The notes under the pieces: model-generated | The model's input: the letters and a program-made list of their open reading frames with translations, nothing else | The model's database searches: none | Told to the model about the DNA's origin: nothing | Translations under genes and position numbers: made by a program | Shown: positions 1 to 10,292 of the stretch, piece by piece | How positions within the stretch are numbered: the stretch's first letter is position 1 | How the letters are laid out: each line of letters starts with the position of its first letter | NCBI GenBank assembly: GCA_036897485.1 | Contig: JAYMTF010001300.1 | Location: 1 to 24,438 of the forward strand | From: Pelargonium nanum | Taxonomy: Eukaryota > Streptophyta > Magnoliopsida > Geraniales > Geraniaceae | Reading direction: 5' to 3' | Length of the DNA stretch: 24,438 bases

Positions 1-60
1 TGGCCCGCGAGTGTAAAGGCAGAAGGGAGCTTGACTGCAAGACCCACCCGTAGAGATGGT

Positions 61-70
61 CTATATATAG
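61..70 (+). promoter_or_regulatory. TATA box of the first gene
   Basis: CTATATATAG lies about 120 bases before the chosen ATG at 189. A start of transcription some 25-35 bases downstream would fall after the in-frame ATG at 75. That is the main reason for choosing the ATG at 189 as the start. Confidence 0.55.
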
Positions 71-117
71 AAAAATGGCGCAGAAAAGCTCTTTCAAATG
101 TTTATTGAGAGAATCAA

Positions 118-125
118 TTTGGCGC
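118..125 (+). promoter_or_regulatory. E2F-type site upstream of the CANIN-like gene
   Basis: TTTGGCGC matches the E2F consensus TTTSSCGC exactly. It sits 64 bases before the ATG, probably in the 5' leader. E2F sites are typical of plant genes expressed in S phase and in DNA repair. Function here is inferred from the motif alone. Confidence 0.5.
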
Positions 126-188
126 TTCACCTGCAAACGAAAATCACCAGCTGAGAGACGACGAAGACGACGACGAAGAAGCAGAGAA

Positions 189-3100
189 ATGGACGGTCCT
201 CTGGATTTTGAACTGGAAGATCCATTTCACAGACCTCCTGTTGTCGCGAACAAAAGGTTTTGCCACAAAGTCCCAACTCAATTCTCGCTGGTTTCTTCAT
301 TGAATCTGCTTCTAATTTTAGCATGTAATCATAATGTTCGTAATTGTTGTTAGGGTTTAATGGTTTATTTATCATCTTCCAATTTTTCTCTCCTTTGATT
401 GTAAGTTAACTTCGGATATTAGGGTTTTGCACTTTTCACAATCCGATGTTGTACGTGTCTGTTCTTATTTTGTTGTGTTTCTCTGTATAATATGGTTGGT
501 AGAGATCAGAGAACCGTTGTTAAGCATAGTAATTGGAGTATAGTGTTCTGTTTTGATTGTACTGGTAATCTATGAATTAAGTGTCCATTCTAGAAGCCAA
601 AAATTGTTTGAAAATAGGTTGTCATCTTACCAATTCGACAAGAAAATGCAAATGAATTTCCGATAATACCATTTCATCATCATTAGCATTACCCTGTCCC
701 AGTGTCTTGTATTCATTTTTGAGAAAAATTAAGTGGTGAAGTTACTTGTAGACATTTCCCCTTGTACCTCATGTGCGCGTGTTGTAACACATTCAAGGCA
801 TTCTAATGAACTTATTATGTTGATATTATTGGTAATTCATGAATAACTAACTTCCTAAAAGGGTAAGAGGACACTCATTTTAGAATAAAAGTTCAAGAGA
901 AACAATACATTCATTTTGGATTGGAGGAATTGAATAAGGTTAACTAGGCCATTTTACACGACTTCTTATTTTGAGTAAAAAACTCTAAAATGACAATTAT
1001 TTTGAAACAGGCGTAGTATAAGTTTCTTTGTATTAATTTATTTAGAATCATAATATTGGCCATTTGCATATCAATGGAGTAATGACCCATATGATTAGTT
1101 TCCTGTTGGGTAGTAATTGAGAAAGTTTGCGTATGTTGTTGATTTAGTTCATGCTACAGGAAGAAGGTTATTGATTTGGATCAACTTGTAAATGATCACA
1201 ATGCGGAGAAGAAGAAAAATGAGCGGGAGTCTAAACGCAAAAAGGCTCGGAGGAACTATGATTCAGATGAAGATGTTAATGCACGTGAAGCTAGACTCTC
1301 TACCATTGTTGATGACGTCCAAAAGAAGGTGTAGTAAGCCTTTGTGATGTGTATTATTAGTACTTTTTTTTTTCATAGTTCAAGTGTTCAACTACATCAA
1401 GCTTAGGTTTGACTAAAATGTGAATTCTACCATCTAGATGAAAAGCATGGCCGGGGAAGAAGATACATCCTATTGGGGTCTGCGAGTTTTTGGAAATCAG
1501 GTTCCTTTTCTCTTGCAATGAAAATGATTACTTATGTGTAACATCTTCTTAATCAGTGATAATTCTGTAATTGTTTGTTTTCTTTTTGTAATTACAGAAA
1601 GCTGCACCCAATATGTCTTTTCCTGAGCTTGGAAGTTCCATGCTTTTGCAATCCTTCATGAACGACAAGCTCAATTCAGTTGTGCAACTGAATGCGGAGA
1701 AAGGTTTTGATTCTTTTTTCTCTGCCCCCCTTCCCCCGAACAGAGCTAGTATGTTATATGTTAAAATGATAACTTGCATGTTTATAGCTCAGTGAACTAA
1801 ATTATATGTTAGTTATAAAGAAACAAGCTAATAGAAAATTTCATCTTGCAGCGGAGCCATTCCTAGAAGGATTACTGGGCAATGGCTGGCTTACAAAATT
1901 GGTCTTTACATATGGGCAGCTAGAAAAAAATGTTGCAATTTGGGCCCTTAATTTGAGTGAGTATATATATTCAACACTCTTTTCTTGTCCTTTTGTTAGG
2001 ACTTAGTGATTTTCTCACATTTGTATTTTTAATTCTATATCGCCAGTGTTATACTCTTCAAAGGAAGAGTTACAAACTTCAGCATGTGAGTTTTGGTGCG
2101 CTATTCTCCTTTCTGAAAAAGAGGTGAGCTTGTTCTTCATATCTTGCTGCAGGTTTGAAATTTCCTATGCTTTTCTAATTGCAATCATCTTGTGTTACCT
2201 TGTTTTTTCTTAAATCATACTTAACTAGGTTGATTCATTGCCTATTAAAATGGATTGGTTTCCTAGTTACTCAGACCTGAAAAGCTCTCTTCACAACTAT
2301 GGTTATTCTTCAATATTTCTGTCCTGCTCAGAGGCTGAGGATAATGGTGAGTTCTTCTACCTCTTTTTGAACTATTTATGCATGATGCATTTGATGAATC
2401 AAGGCACATGTAAGCAAAATGTTAATGATACCCATAAAAAGAATTAACTGTTCTGTTAAATTTTCCTTTAAGATAACGATTATGATGGGCCTCCACAAAA
2501 CATAAGAGCTTGGATCAAATTTGTAGCTGCTTGTTGTAAAATAAGGTATGTGAATGTCCAAATTTAAAATACGTACTTGAAAAACATTGGAGCACCATTT
2601 TGGTCTTATCATGGGATTTTTGCATGGCATAATTTTAATTCAAAGCTAGTCTATGTTACTCATAGTATTGTGTTTTGAAATCTTTAAAGGCCTAGAAGCT
2701 GTTTGGTTTCAGTTCTGTTTTGAACTAAGGGGATTCTGATCTCTTAACAGGAACAAACAGTCCACTTTTGCAACATCAGAAGTTGAAGAGTTGCTTGAAG
2801 TCATTATCTGCATGTTCTTAGATCGCCGGCTTCAAGGTTTATCAGTGCTTTTGCATGAATGCATGCTTTCAGCCATCAGTTGGTTTACAGACATAGAATG
2901 GAATACCAGCTGTGAAAAAGTAGCAAAATCACTTGCTAACAGGTTATTGATTTGCTTCAATTGATTGTTTTTTCTTTGGGAATCTACACCATTTATATTG
3001 TGAGAAACTATTGCTTTGTGAACTAGTGATTTGTTAACGATCATCAGCTGGGTCTATTAAAAATATTGAACATTCTAAAAATATTATACGTTTCTGTCAG

Positions 3101-4070
3101 ATTTGGTGATCTTTGAATCTTTGGTAGTGCAAATGAACTGTTTTTAACAGGTTGTATACATAACTAAGATTTACTACTCTCATATTTCATTAAATTCTGT
3201 GAGACTTACCTTGAAATAAAAACATTTGAGGCTTGGATTTTATTGAAAAATGAAATGTGGTACTACCGATTTATTGATGTCATAGGAAAGACAAAAATAA
3301 TTATGCATACAGTTTATGAGTTCTTTTAACTTCCTCTCCTTGCAGTTGGCTTTAGTTAACCAAATTTTGTACCCTTTTTGTACCGACGTACAGAGTGCCT
3401 TGTGACATGAACTGCCTGCGAACTGTTGATTGCATAACGGGCGTTGACACTCGTAGTAAACACCTCAAAAAAGTAATTGCCCACCAAATCCTTGCTCGTT
3501 GTTTTGGTGATGAGGTAATCCTTTCGTTCTCCATATTTCAATGCATCTTAAAATGCTTAGTTTCATTTTTTTCATTGCAATATTGAACTTCTCTGGCAAA
3601 TTCCTGCTCATTTGTCAATTTCAACTTAGTGTATGTGTTGTTTGAACGATGTCAACACGTCTGCTGATGCTTCTTAGTCTTACGGGCTATTGTTTGCGAG
3701 TCTTTGCAGGATATTAGCGATGAAGAAATCATGAAAATGCTTCTATCAATAAAAGTGAAAGATAAAAACTGCGATCTCTTCAAGATGTACATATACTTGG
3801 TTCTAACTGAGAATTGGCTATTACATAATAACTCACTACTGGAAGAGAAACCAGTGCTACACCAAATGTTGACCGTTGTTCTTCGCAACTGTTCCTGTCA
3901 GATTCCCAGCACCGATATGAGGACACATGCTGCAAAGGTTTGCAATCAAACCCTTCTGTTGTCCCTTAATGACCTGAAAATTGGATTATAAATTGTGTTT
4001 TTTTTTTTTTTTTTGCATTGCACAGGTTCGGAGTCGAGCTTCACACATGAAACTAAGTATCAGCTACTGA
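189..4070 (+). CDS. CANIN-domain-like protein (probable SMC5/6-associated factor), 12 exons
   Basis: Exons: 189-256, 1160-1328, 1438-1500, 1598-1703, 1852-1956, 2047-2123, 2229-2346, 2473-2545, 2751-2942, 3394-3514, 3710-3937, 4026-4070. All junctions are GT-AG and the frame closes exactly on 454 residues plus TGA. The N-terminus is acidic (MDGPLDFELEDP), followed by a Lys/Arg-rich nuclear-signal-like stretch at about residues 39-54 and an acidic YDSDED. The rest is helical and Leu-rich, with blocks such as GWLTKLVFTYGQLEKNVAIW and ACEFWCAILL. From memory this matches plant proteins annotated as CANIN (coiled-coil SMC6 and NSE5 interacting), related to animal SLF2, which recruits SMC5/6 to DNA damage. 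The gene model is firm; the family call is tentative because it rests on recall. An in-frame ATG at 75 would add 38 Arg-rich residues but probably lies upstream of the transcript. Intron 1 is long (903 bases) and has telo-box-like TTAGGGTTT near its 5' end. Confidence 0.62.
350..427 (+). promoter_or_regulatory. Two telo-box-like motifs in intron 1
   Basis: Two TTAGGGTTT motifs (reverse of AAACCCTAA), at about 351 and 419, lie in the first intron. Telo boxes near the 5' end are common in plant genes active in dividing cells. A third copy occurs at about 5092, just before the shugoshin start. No direct proof of function. Confidence 0.3.
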
Positions 4071-4388
4071 AAGAGAAAGAAGCCAAGTTTTTTGCCTATT
4101 TTTGTTGCAGTGTTTAAGAGGCAAGAATGGTAATATGTAGTTAATGCATTACTTTACTTGTCCTTCCACATGTAATGGTATATAATTATGTTAGAACAGT
4201 GTTGTTGCAAAGATGCCAGATGATGAAATCTAGAAAGGATTTTGTGGGGTTTGATGTCTTTGAAAAGCTTATTTTGACCTAAATTCGAATCATGTAATAC
4301 ATTTACGGGCGGTAAAACTCTTCATATCAAGGTTTATTTTGGCTGCATTTTTGGAGTCTTGAACGCAAAATCTAAATAGTCAAAATTC

Positions 4389-4715
4389 CAAAGGATTGAC
4401 CTAGTAGTCACGGTGGTTTGCTTTCTCCTTGGCCAATTGGGTTCGAACCATGGGACTAGCACTTATTGATTTTCTTTTAATGTATAACCAAATTGATGTG
4501 GAAGTGAGCTTTTAAGATCGTCTGTTGAGAAAATAATTTTAATTGTTTGAAAACACCCATTGCAGTCGATAACCAAAATGAAAACAATAATAATTTTACG
4601 GACGCAAGCCAAATTGATTTTCTCTATTCCACAATTCTCTTTCTTTCTTGTGTTTAGTTTAACAAACTTTGAGTCTCATAAAATTAAAATTTTACCAATC
4701 CAATTTCAAAGGATT
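4389..4715 (+). repeat. Probable tRNA-derived SINE relic
   Basis: A GGTTCGAACC at 4440-4449 matches the pol III B box, and CCTAGTAGTCACGG at about 4400-4413 resembles a worn A box at the usual spacing. The wording of this stretch is typical of plant SINEs. CAAAGGATT occurs at 4389-4397 and again at 4707-4715, and may be the target-site duplication. The 3' boundary is uncertain. Confidence 0.42.
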
Positions 4716-4734
4716 AAACAAATATTATAAATTG

Positions 4735-4795
4735 TGGGCCTGTTCGTGTGGGAGAGGCCCATTTCACTGTTTATTGAGCTTAGCCCAACGGCCCA
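4735..4795 (+). promoter_or_regulatory. Site II (TGGGCC/GGCCCA) cluster of the shugoshin promoter
   Basis: TGGGCC at 4735-4740, GGCCCA at 4756-4761 and GGCCCA at 4790-4795 form a cluster. Such site II/UP1 elements bind TCP factors in promoters of plant genes active in proliferating tissue. Confidence 0.45.
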
Positions 4796-4914
4796 TTAAC
4801 GCAACACTTTAAAAAAGGAAAGTGGGTGTGAGATCCAAGAGATTCGTTAAATTTAAAAAAGAGGTTCGGACAGAAATTTCAAAATCAGGTTCGGAATTTT
4901 GGTTCGGATAGCCG

Positions 4915-4922
4915 TTTGGCGC
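4915..4922 (+). promoter_or_regulatory. E2F-type site in the shugoshin promoter
   Basis: TTTGGCGC is a perfect match to the E2F consensus, 320 bases before the shugoshin ATG. It fits the expected S/G2-phase expression of a cohesion-protection gene. The same octamer precedes the upstream gene. Confidence 0.5.
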
Positions 4923-5241
4923 TCCTGAAGTAAAATTATTCCTTTTCTCTTCTTTGCTACGTTTCCTTTTTATTTTCTGTTTCTTCTTTTTTTCCCCCCT
5001 CTCTCTCTCTCTCTCAACCAACAACCAAACCTTTCTGATTCTTTCACTGTCAAATTCAAAGCCCAAAAAAACCCAGAGAGAGAAGAAAATATTAGGGTTT
5101 TGCTAAATCTTCAATTTTTGTAAATTGGCGTTTTCTGTGCAAAGTCTTGAATTTGACTGTGCTTGAATCAAATTTCTTGATTACCCAGTTGGTTTCTTGA
5201 GGGGTTTGAATCAGGATCTTGTGGTGGTTCTTGCAAACACG

Positions 5242-8192
5242 ATGAAAGGAGAAAGATTGGTCAAGAAGCCGTCTTTTGGGAGCGCGGTGCGAAAGAGGCT
5301 TTCGGATATTTCTAACTTGCAGACGCAGCCAAAGCTGTTGAGTCTTGATGAGAAGGTGTTGCAGTGTTCGCCTTCCAGTATGGACTATATGGAACAGCTT
5401 CTTGAGGTAACAAAAAAAAAAAAAAACATTACTTGAGACTGTTTTGAGTTCTTTATGAAGAATTTAGGTTTCTTGAATTCTGATATTGGGTTGGTTTCTG
5501 CTGTGAAGGAGAACAAAGCATTGATGGAACTTGTTGAGGAGAGGAAGTATCCTTGAATTCTGCTGTTTCTTTGTCTGTTTGGTAGCTGAGAAAAGAAGAA
5601 GGGATTTTTAACCTTTTTGTTAACTTGAATGGTTTAGTAATTGTGGGTTCTATAGAATTATGGAAATTGAATTGTTTTATTTGTTGTCTTTTGTTGGTAA
5701 ATTGGTAGTTTTGTTAGTGCCCTAAAGTTGTTGAGTAGAAGAAGTGTCCTTAAATTCTGCTGTTTCTTTGATATATGTCTGTTTGGTAGCTGAGAAAAAA
5801 AAAGTCCTTTTACCTTTTTTGGGATCTTCCTTAACACAGAATTGTTTACTTGAATGGTTTAGTTACTGTGGGTTCTACAGAATTATGGGAATTGAATAGT
5901 TTTTGGCATTTTTTGGTAAATTGGTAGTCTTATTAGCCCCCTAAAGCTGTTGAGTAGAGGAAGTGTCCTTAAATTCTGCTGTTTCTGTCATATTTGTCTG
6001 TTTGGTAGCTGAGAAAAAATTAAAAAATAAGTCTTTTTTACCCTTTTGGGGATTCCTGAACACTAAATTGTTTACTTGAATGGTTGAGTTATTGTGGGTT
6101 CTATAGAATTATGGAAATTGAATTGTTTTTAACACTGCTTGGTAACTTAGTAGTCTCGTTAGTTCCGTAGAGTTGTTGAGTAGAGGAAGTATCCATAAAT
6201 TCTGCTGTTTCTTTCATAGTTTCTGTTTGGTAGCTGAGAAAACGAAGTCTTTTTACTTTTTTGGGGGTTCTTGAACGTAAAAATGTTTACTTGTTTAAGC
6301 CAATAAGAACTAGTATTGTTCCATTACAGCGGGTTCTCAAGAATTAAGGAAATTGAATTGTTTTTTTGCATTGGTTCATAGTTCTTTAACTATACTTTTA
6401 ACAGTAAAATCATTGAATCGAGTACAGCTCAGTTGCAAAAGCTTAGAACAAATTATCAGAAGTTACAGCAACAAAACTGGAGTCTTGCTCAATCAAACAG
6501 CCATTATTTAGCGGTTGGTTTTTATATTCTTCTCAATCTCGTGTCATCTTAGTTTCAATTTTTACCGCCTTCTCAATATTGATTGTTGACTTGTACTGAT
6601 TGTGCAGGAGCTTAACTTAGGAAGAGATAAGGTAATCACTGTCATAACTCCCAACTCATAAAAGAAAACACTTCAGCTAATGTGACCCAAATGTATATCT
6701 AACTCCAAATTATTTGGTATTTCCTCATTTCAGCTTAAAGCGCTACAGCATGAACTTGTATGCAAGGATGCTTTACTTAAAGCAAAGAAATTGGAGGTAT
6801 AGTTTTCGCTCTATTCTCGTTCCTAATCACATCTACTGCAAGTCCTCGTACATAATTAGGAAACTAGTATTTGGAGAAAGATTTTTGGTTCAAGAATAGC
6901 ACTCAAGAATGTGGAATGGGATTGATTTTATGAGTAAGATTTTTTGGTTCAAGAACAGGACTCGAGAATGTGCATGGGAATGATTAAGGTAGCGTGTGGA
7001 GTAAAATTTGTGGTTCAAGAATAGAACTCGAGAATGTGGAATGGGAAATTTGTACTTCAAGAATAGGACTCGAGAATGTGTAATGGGAATGAGGTTCCCA
7101 TTTATCGTGTTAGGAATTAGGAATAGTATTCTTTTGGTCATGGCAATGGCGTGTTCATGAACCAAAATTTCTAGTCTTTTAGAGCTAAATCTATTGATGA
7201 ATGATGGGACTTTTATTTCAAAAGTACTCTCAAGTCTCATCCCATTTATCAATGTTATATCTCAAAACATGAGTAATGTATGCATTATCAGTAGCTTCTT
7301 TCTTCATTTTATTTATTGCAGGGAAAAACAGTTGTGAACCGCGAAAAAACTGGCTCAAAGGTGGTCTGTGGAGATGAGACAACAGAGGAGGAACCCTTAC
7401 TTCAAACTAGTGTAGCTGAAAAACATAGTAACCGCAGCCAAAGGCGTATCGTTAGAAGCCAATGTTAGCATTTGGACCTATTGATCTCTTTCTTTTCTTT
7501 ATACTTTATATTGGTTGATTTGGTTCCTTCTTGTCTTAACAATGGGATTTGTTATTGCACTCAGCTTTAGGTCCTACTACCACTAACCAGCAAGTTGCAG
7601 AGAAAGAAAGTGTTGATAACAAAAGGTCGGTTTTGTTAACATGTTTTAAACCAAAACATCATGAATTCGTTACAATGTGTGTGTACTTGAATTGCAGAAC
7701 TGGACATAAGTTTCACATTCCTGAAATGCATTTTCATCAGTATATGGTTATGATTCAATATCTGGTGTTAAAAGCATTGCATTTAGATAGTGTTTAGATC
7801 ATAACTTTTGTCCGGAAATGAGAACAAGATATCCATTCATCTTGTTTGGATTAGGACTTTTTGTTCACAACAATGTTGCTCCAATTCTCAATCTTGATCC
7901 TCATGTTCACATCCATGCATAACATGTGATCTCGATTCTTCTTTTCAGGCGCTGTGTGAGAAGGCAATCTCATAGCTTCAAACCCCAAAAGCACGAAGCT
8001 TCGGAGAATTTGTTTGAGATTGAAGATGCCAAGTTTCCAGTGAGCAGCAAGGGTTGTGACAATGAAGGAAGTAATGAAGCATCACGCAGAGCTTCCATTG
8101 GAAGGCCGTTGCGAAGAGCAGCAGCTGAGAAGGTTCAATCATACAAAGAAACTCCAGTTAATGTCAAGATGAGGCGACCCGAGTGGGCTTGA
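5242..8192 (+). CDS. SGO: Shugoshin, centromeric cohesin protector, 8 exons
   Basis: Exons: 5242-5406, 5509-5546, 6405-6513, 6608-6631, 6734-6796, 7322-7463, 7565-7625, 7949-8192. All junctions are GT-AG and give 281 residues plus TGA. The N-terminus is short and basic (SFGSAVRKRLSDISN). It is followed by a coiled coil at about residues 45-135, including KIIESSTAQLQKLRTNYQKL and ELNLGRDKLKALQHEL, a stretch characteristic of plant shugoshins. The C-terminal SGO motif lies at residues 246-281, with SIGRPLRRAAAEKVQSYKE and KMRR. Shugoshins recruit PP2A to centromeres and keep cohesin REC8/SCC1 from separase, chiefly in meiosis I. The coiled coil is where PP2A binds in other species, and the basic tail is the likely chromatin contact. 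The length is modest but within the plant range. I cannot tell SGO1 from SGO2. The ATG at 5242 is the first in this frame after the leader. Confidence 0.9.
5531..6404 (+). repeat. Tandem repeat of about 200-225 bases, four copies, in shugoshin intron 2
   Basis: A block reading roughly TTGTTGAGTAGAGGAAGTRTCC, then AAATTCTGCTGTTTCTTT and TCTGTTTGGTAGCTGAGAAA, recurs at 5531, 5728, 5947 and 6173 (steps of 197, 219 and 226 bases). Each copy also carries the TTGAATGGTTTAGTTATTG and AGAATTATGGAAATTGAATTG segments. The first copy spans the exon 2 end and its GT donor at 5547, so later copies carry decayed versions of that boundary. The copies differ by substitutions and small indels, so the expansion is not recent. 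Confidence 0.85.
6886..7250 (+). repeat. MITE-like element with four short tandem repeats in shugoshin intron 5
   Basis: The motif GGTTCAAGAATAGRACTCGAG, followed by AATGTGNAATGGGA, occurs four times, starting at about 6886, 6941, 7007 and 7049. It is followed by GGAATGAGGTTCCCATT and GGAATAGTATTC, wording common in plant hAT/Harbinger-type MITEs. Boundaries are uncertain. It lies wholly within the 525-base intron 6797-7321. Confidence 0.5.
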
Positions 8193-10292
8193 TCTTCATC
8201 TTTCTCTGTATAGAAACTCTTCATCAGCTTCACTTCTCTGCAACTTCTTGTCTGTCATTTTGTTGCTTACAAAAGCTATTGTGTATTGATTTAGCTTCAC
8301 ATGTTTATGTGAGTTTCTGTTATGTCCTCTCTTTTGTGTTTGGTAATGATAGGATGATATGAAAAGTATATTATGTCTGTATGCATCTGAATGTGGAAGA
8401 ATGTTAACAAATCTTGAGTTCCATTTTACTTATTGCTTGGGGACATATATGGATTTTGTTTTGAGGGAAAGGAGTCTCAATCAAGAATTCGTCGCACGAG
8501 AGTCCGCCAAGAGACAAAATACAAATGTCCGAACGGATGCTCTCAAAATCATTAGAGTGGGTGTGAGTGTTACATAGTAAGACATCTCTTCATTGACTCG
8601 TTTCAGGTAGCATTTGGATCATAATTTTTGCCCATAAACGAATATTAAAAATTACAAATATTTTCAGTCTCATGTTTAGATCACGACTTAGGTTATGGAT
8701 AGTCTTGTTAGTATAATTATTAATTATTATTTTTTTTATCTCAAGAGGCTATTCTGATATTTTCTTAAGGCAAATAGTTAGTAATATATTGAATTTTATG
8801 ATGACCCAAACATAAATTAATGTCTCCTAAAAAGTTTGGTGATCAAAATGGATGAATCATTGAATTGCAAAGGCAAACTATACTTAACGGCTATTAACTA
8901 TAAGTAATTAATAATCATCCCCGGCTAAAATAAGTCTTTGTTTGAGTAAATTTTATATCAAAATAAGAGTCTTGTCTGTTCTTAGGAAGATTGATATGCA
9001 AGAATTCTCAATAATGTCATTATAATAAGTTTTGTTAGAACACAAGTAAATAGATAAAAGATTATATATATCACACTGTTTAATTTCTCTTGAAAGTAAG
9101 AACACATTTTAAAACCGAGGAAGTGCTCGTATTTTTATCAGTTGAGCTACACAACATGTGATAGCTGTCACCTCACATCCCAAACTCCATCGATAAAAAA
9201 TCTCAAATCCGAGACCTCAAAGACTATTCAAAACGCTAAAACCGGTACTCGTACTACTTTTCAACTATTCCCCGTCGCAATTAACATGAACTTGACCCAT
9301 CACTTCTTCTGAGAACGTCGACTATCGACTTGACCTAACGCCCTGCCCTTGCATACACGTTATTAATCTATTTAATGCCTTGTTATACTTTTTCAGAATA
9401 AGAGTACGGGTTTGGTGGATAAACAGAACATCCATGCATAAATAAATTTGGAGCAAATAAATAGTTAAGGATACCAAAATGTCACATTTTATAGTTTCAA
9501 AGTAACCATGGGTAGGTGGCAGAACAAATAAATAACCGGGTCGGATCCGGATCTGAACCATTCACATCTCACCCCAATTATTTCGCAAATTTACAACTAT
9601 AACCTTCAGGGTAAAATCGGAACACCGATCAATAACCGAACCAGCCAATCAACACGGAAGCGAAAAGGTAGAAAAGTTGACTCGCTCCCTCAACTCAGTA
9701 ACTCAGCTCCTTCGCTCACTCACTCACCAGTAACCATAGCTGTTGAGAAGACAGAGACAAAGCCAAAAAACAAAGCAGAAAATAAGGTAAAAGACGAAAA
9801 AGCTTCTTCACTTCCGTCTCCTTCAACCTCCTCCTGTCACCATCACCATTCGCTCTCTGTCACGTCGATCCTTTCCAGCCATTTCTGTTCACAGTTACTT
9901 TCTGTTTTTTAGCATTAAATACGGACGTCAACTTCGTCTCTCTCTGCATCGCCATCGCCATTTCTTTTTGTTCAATTACCTCCCGAGCCAGCAACAAGCT
10001 CGCTGTAAATTTCTCTGCCACAGTCTCTCCGTGTTCTGTGATTTCGGTTTCAATTTCGATTTCTAATTTTCAATGTCAGTGTTGATCTCCCGCCACCGCC
10101 TCTCCTCCAGCCTGTGATTTGGTACTTTCTTTGTTCTGGTGTTGTTTTCTTAAGTCTCCAGATCCGATTTAATCGAATTTGTAGAAGTGATTTTGGTATT
10201 GGTCAACGAATTTTGTTTTCTCAGGTTGATTCGAGCTCATTTGTTTGATTAAATTCAGCCTATTAGGGGTTTTATGTGATTTGGAGGCGAAA
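8193..10292. other. Intergenic region between shugoshin and SOSEKI
   Basis: The first 250 bases are likely the shugoshin 3' untranslated region. Around 8607-8690 there is a copy of wording also seen in shugoshin intron 7 (about 7787-7860: TTTAGATCATAACTTTTG against TTTGGATCATAATTTTTG), a worn dispersed repeat. Minus-strand tRNA-like repeats lie at 9090-9265. From about 9660 the DNA is CT-rich and unlike its surroundings, as expected for the SOSEKI promoter and leader. A GAGACA (reverse of the auxin element TGTCTC) lies at 9754-9759. The leader may contain an intron from about 10121 to 10224 (GGTACTTTC to TTTCTCAG). Short open frames here look random. Confidence 0.5.
9090..9265 (-). repeat. 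tRNA-like SINE relics, two related units on the minus strand
   Basis: Read on the minus strand, TAGCTCAACTG (plus-strand 9139-9149) matches a pol III A box well. It is followed by ATACGAGCAC and CTCGGTTTTAAAATG, a decayed B-box region. About 130 bases away on the same strand is a sister unit with GTACGAGTAC and CGGTTTTAGCGTTTTGA. No poly(A) end was found. Confidence 0.35.

Larger units (their letters stand above)
4071..5241. other. Intergenic region: 3' end of gene 1, SINE relic, shugoshin promoter
   Basis: The first part is the probable 3' untranslated region of the CANIN-like gene. A tRNA-like SINE relic starts near 4389. From about 4735 the sequence has promoter character: three TGGGCC/GGCCCA elements, an E2F site, a CT microsatellite at about 5000-5015 and a telo box near 5092. 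No additional gene is seen. Confidence 0.6.

Noticed and set aside
75..188. Upstream in-frame ATG adding an Arg-rich N-terminus to the first gene
   Set aside because: It lies only a few bases after the TATA box, probably before transcription starts, and its composition (a run of eight Arg) looks like leader DNA.
6890..7252. 120-codon minus-strand open frame in shugoshin intron 5
   Set aside because: Its repeated HSRVLFLN phrase only mirrors the tandem DNA repeat in the MITE-like element.
7696..7797. An additional shugoshin exon after the acceptor near 7696
   Set aside because: It has no following GT donor in a usable place and would end early; joining 7625 to 7949 restores the conserved C-terminal motif in frame.
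8359..8577. 72-codon open frame after shugoshin
   Set aside because: It has no motif, and it starts within the likely 3' flank of shugoshin.
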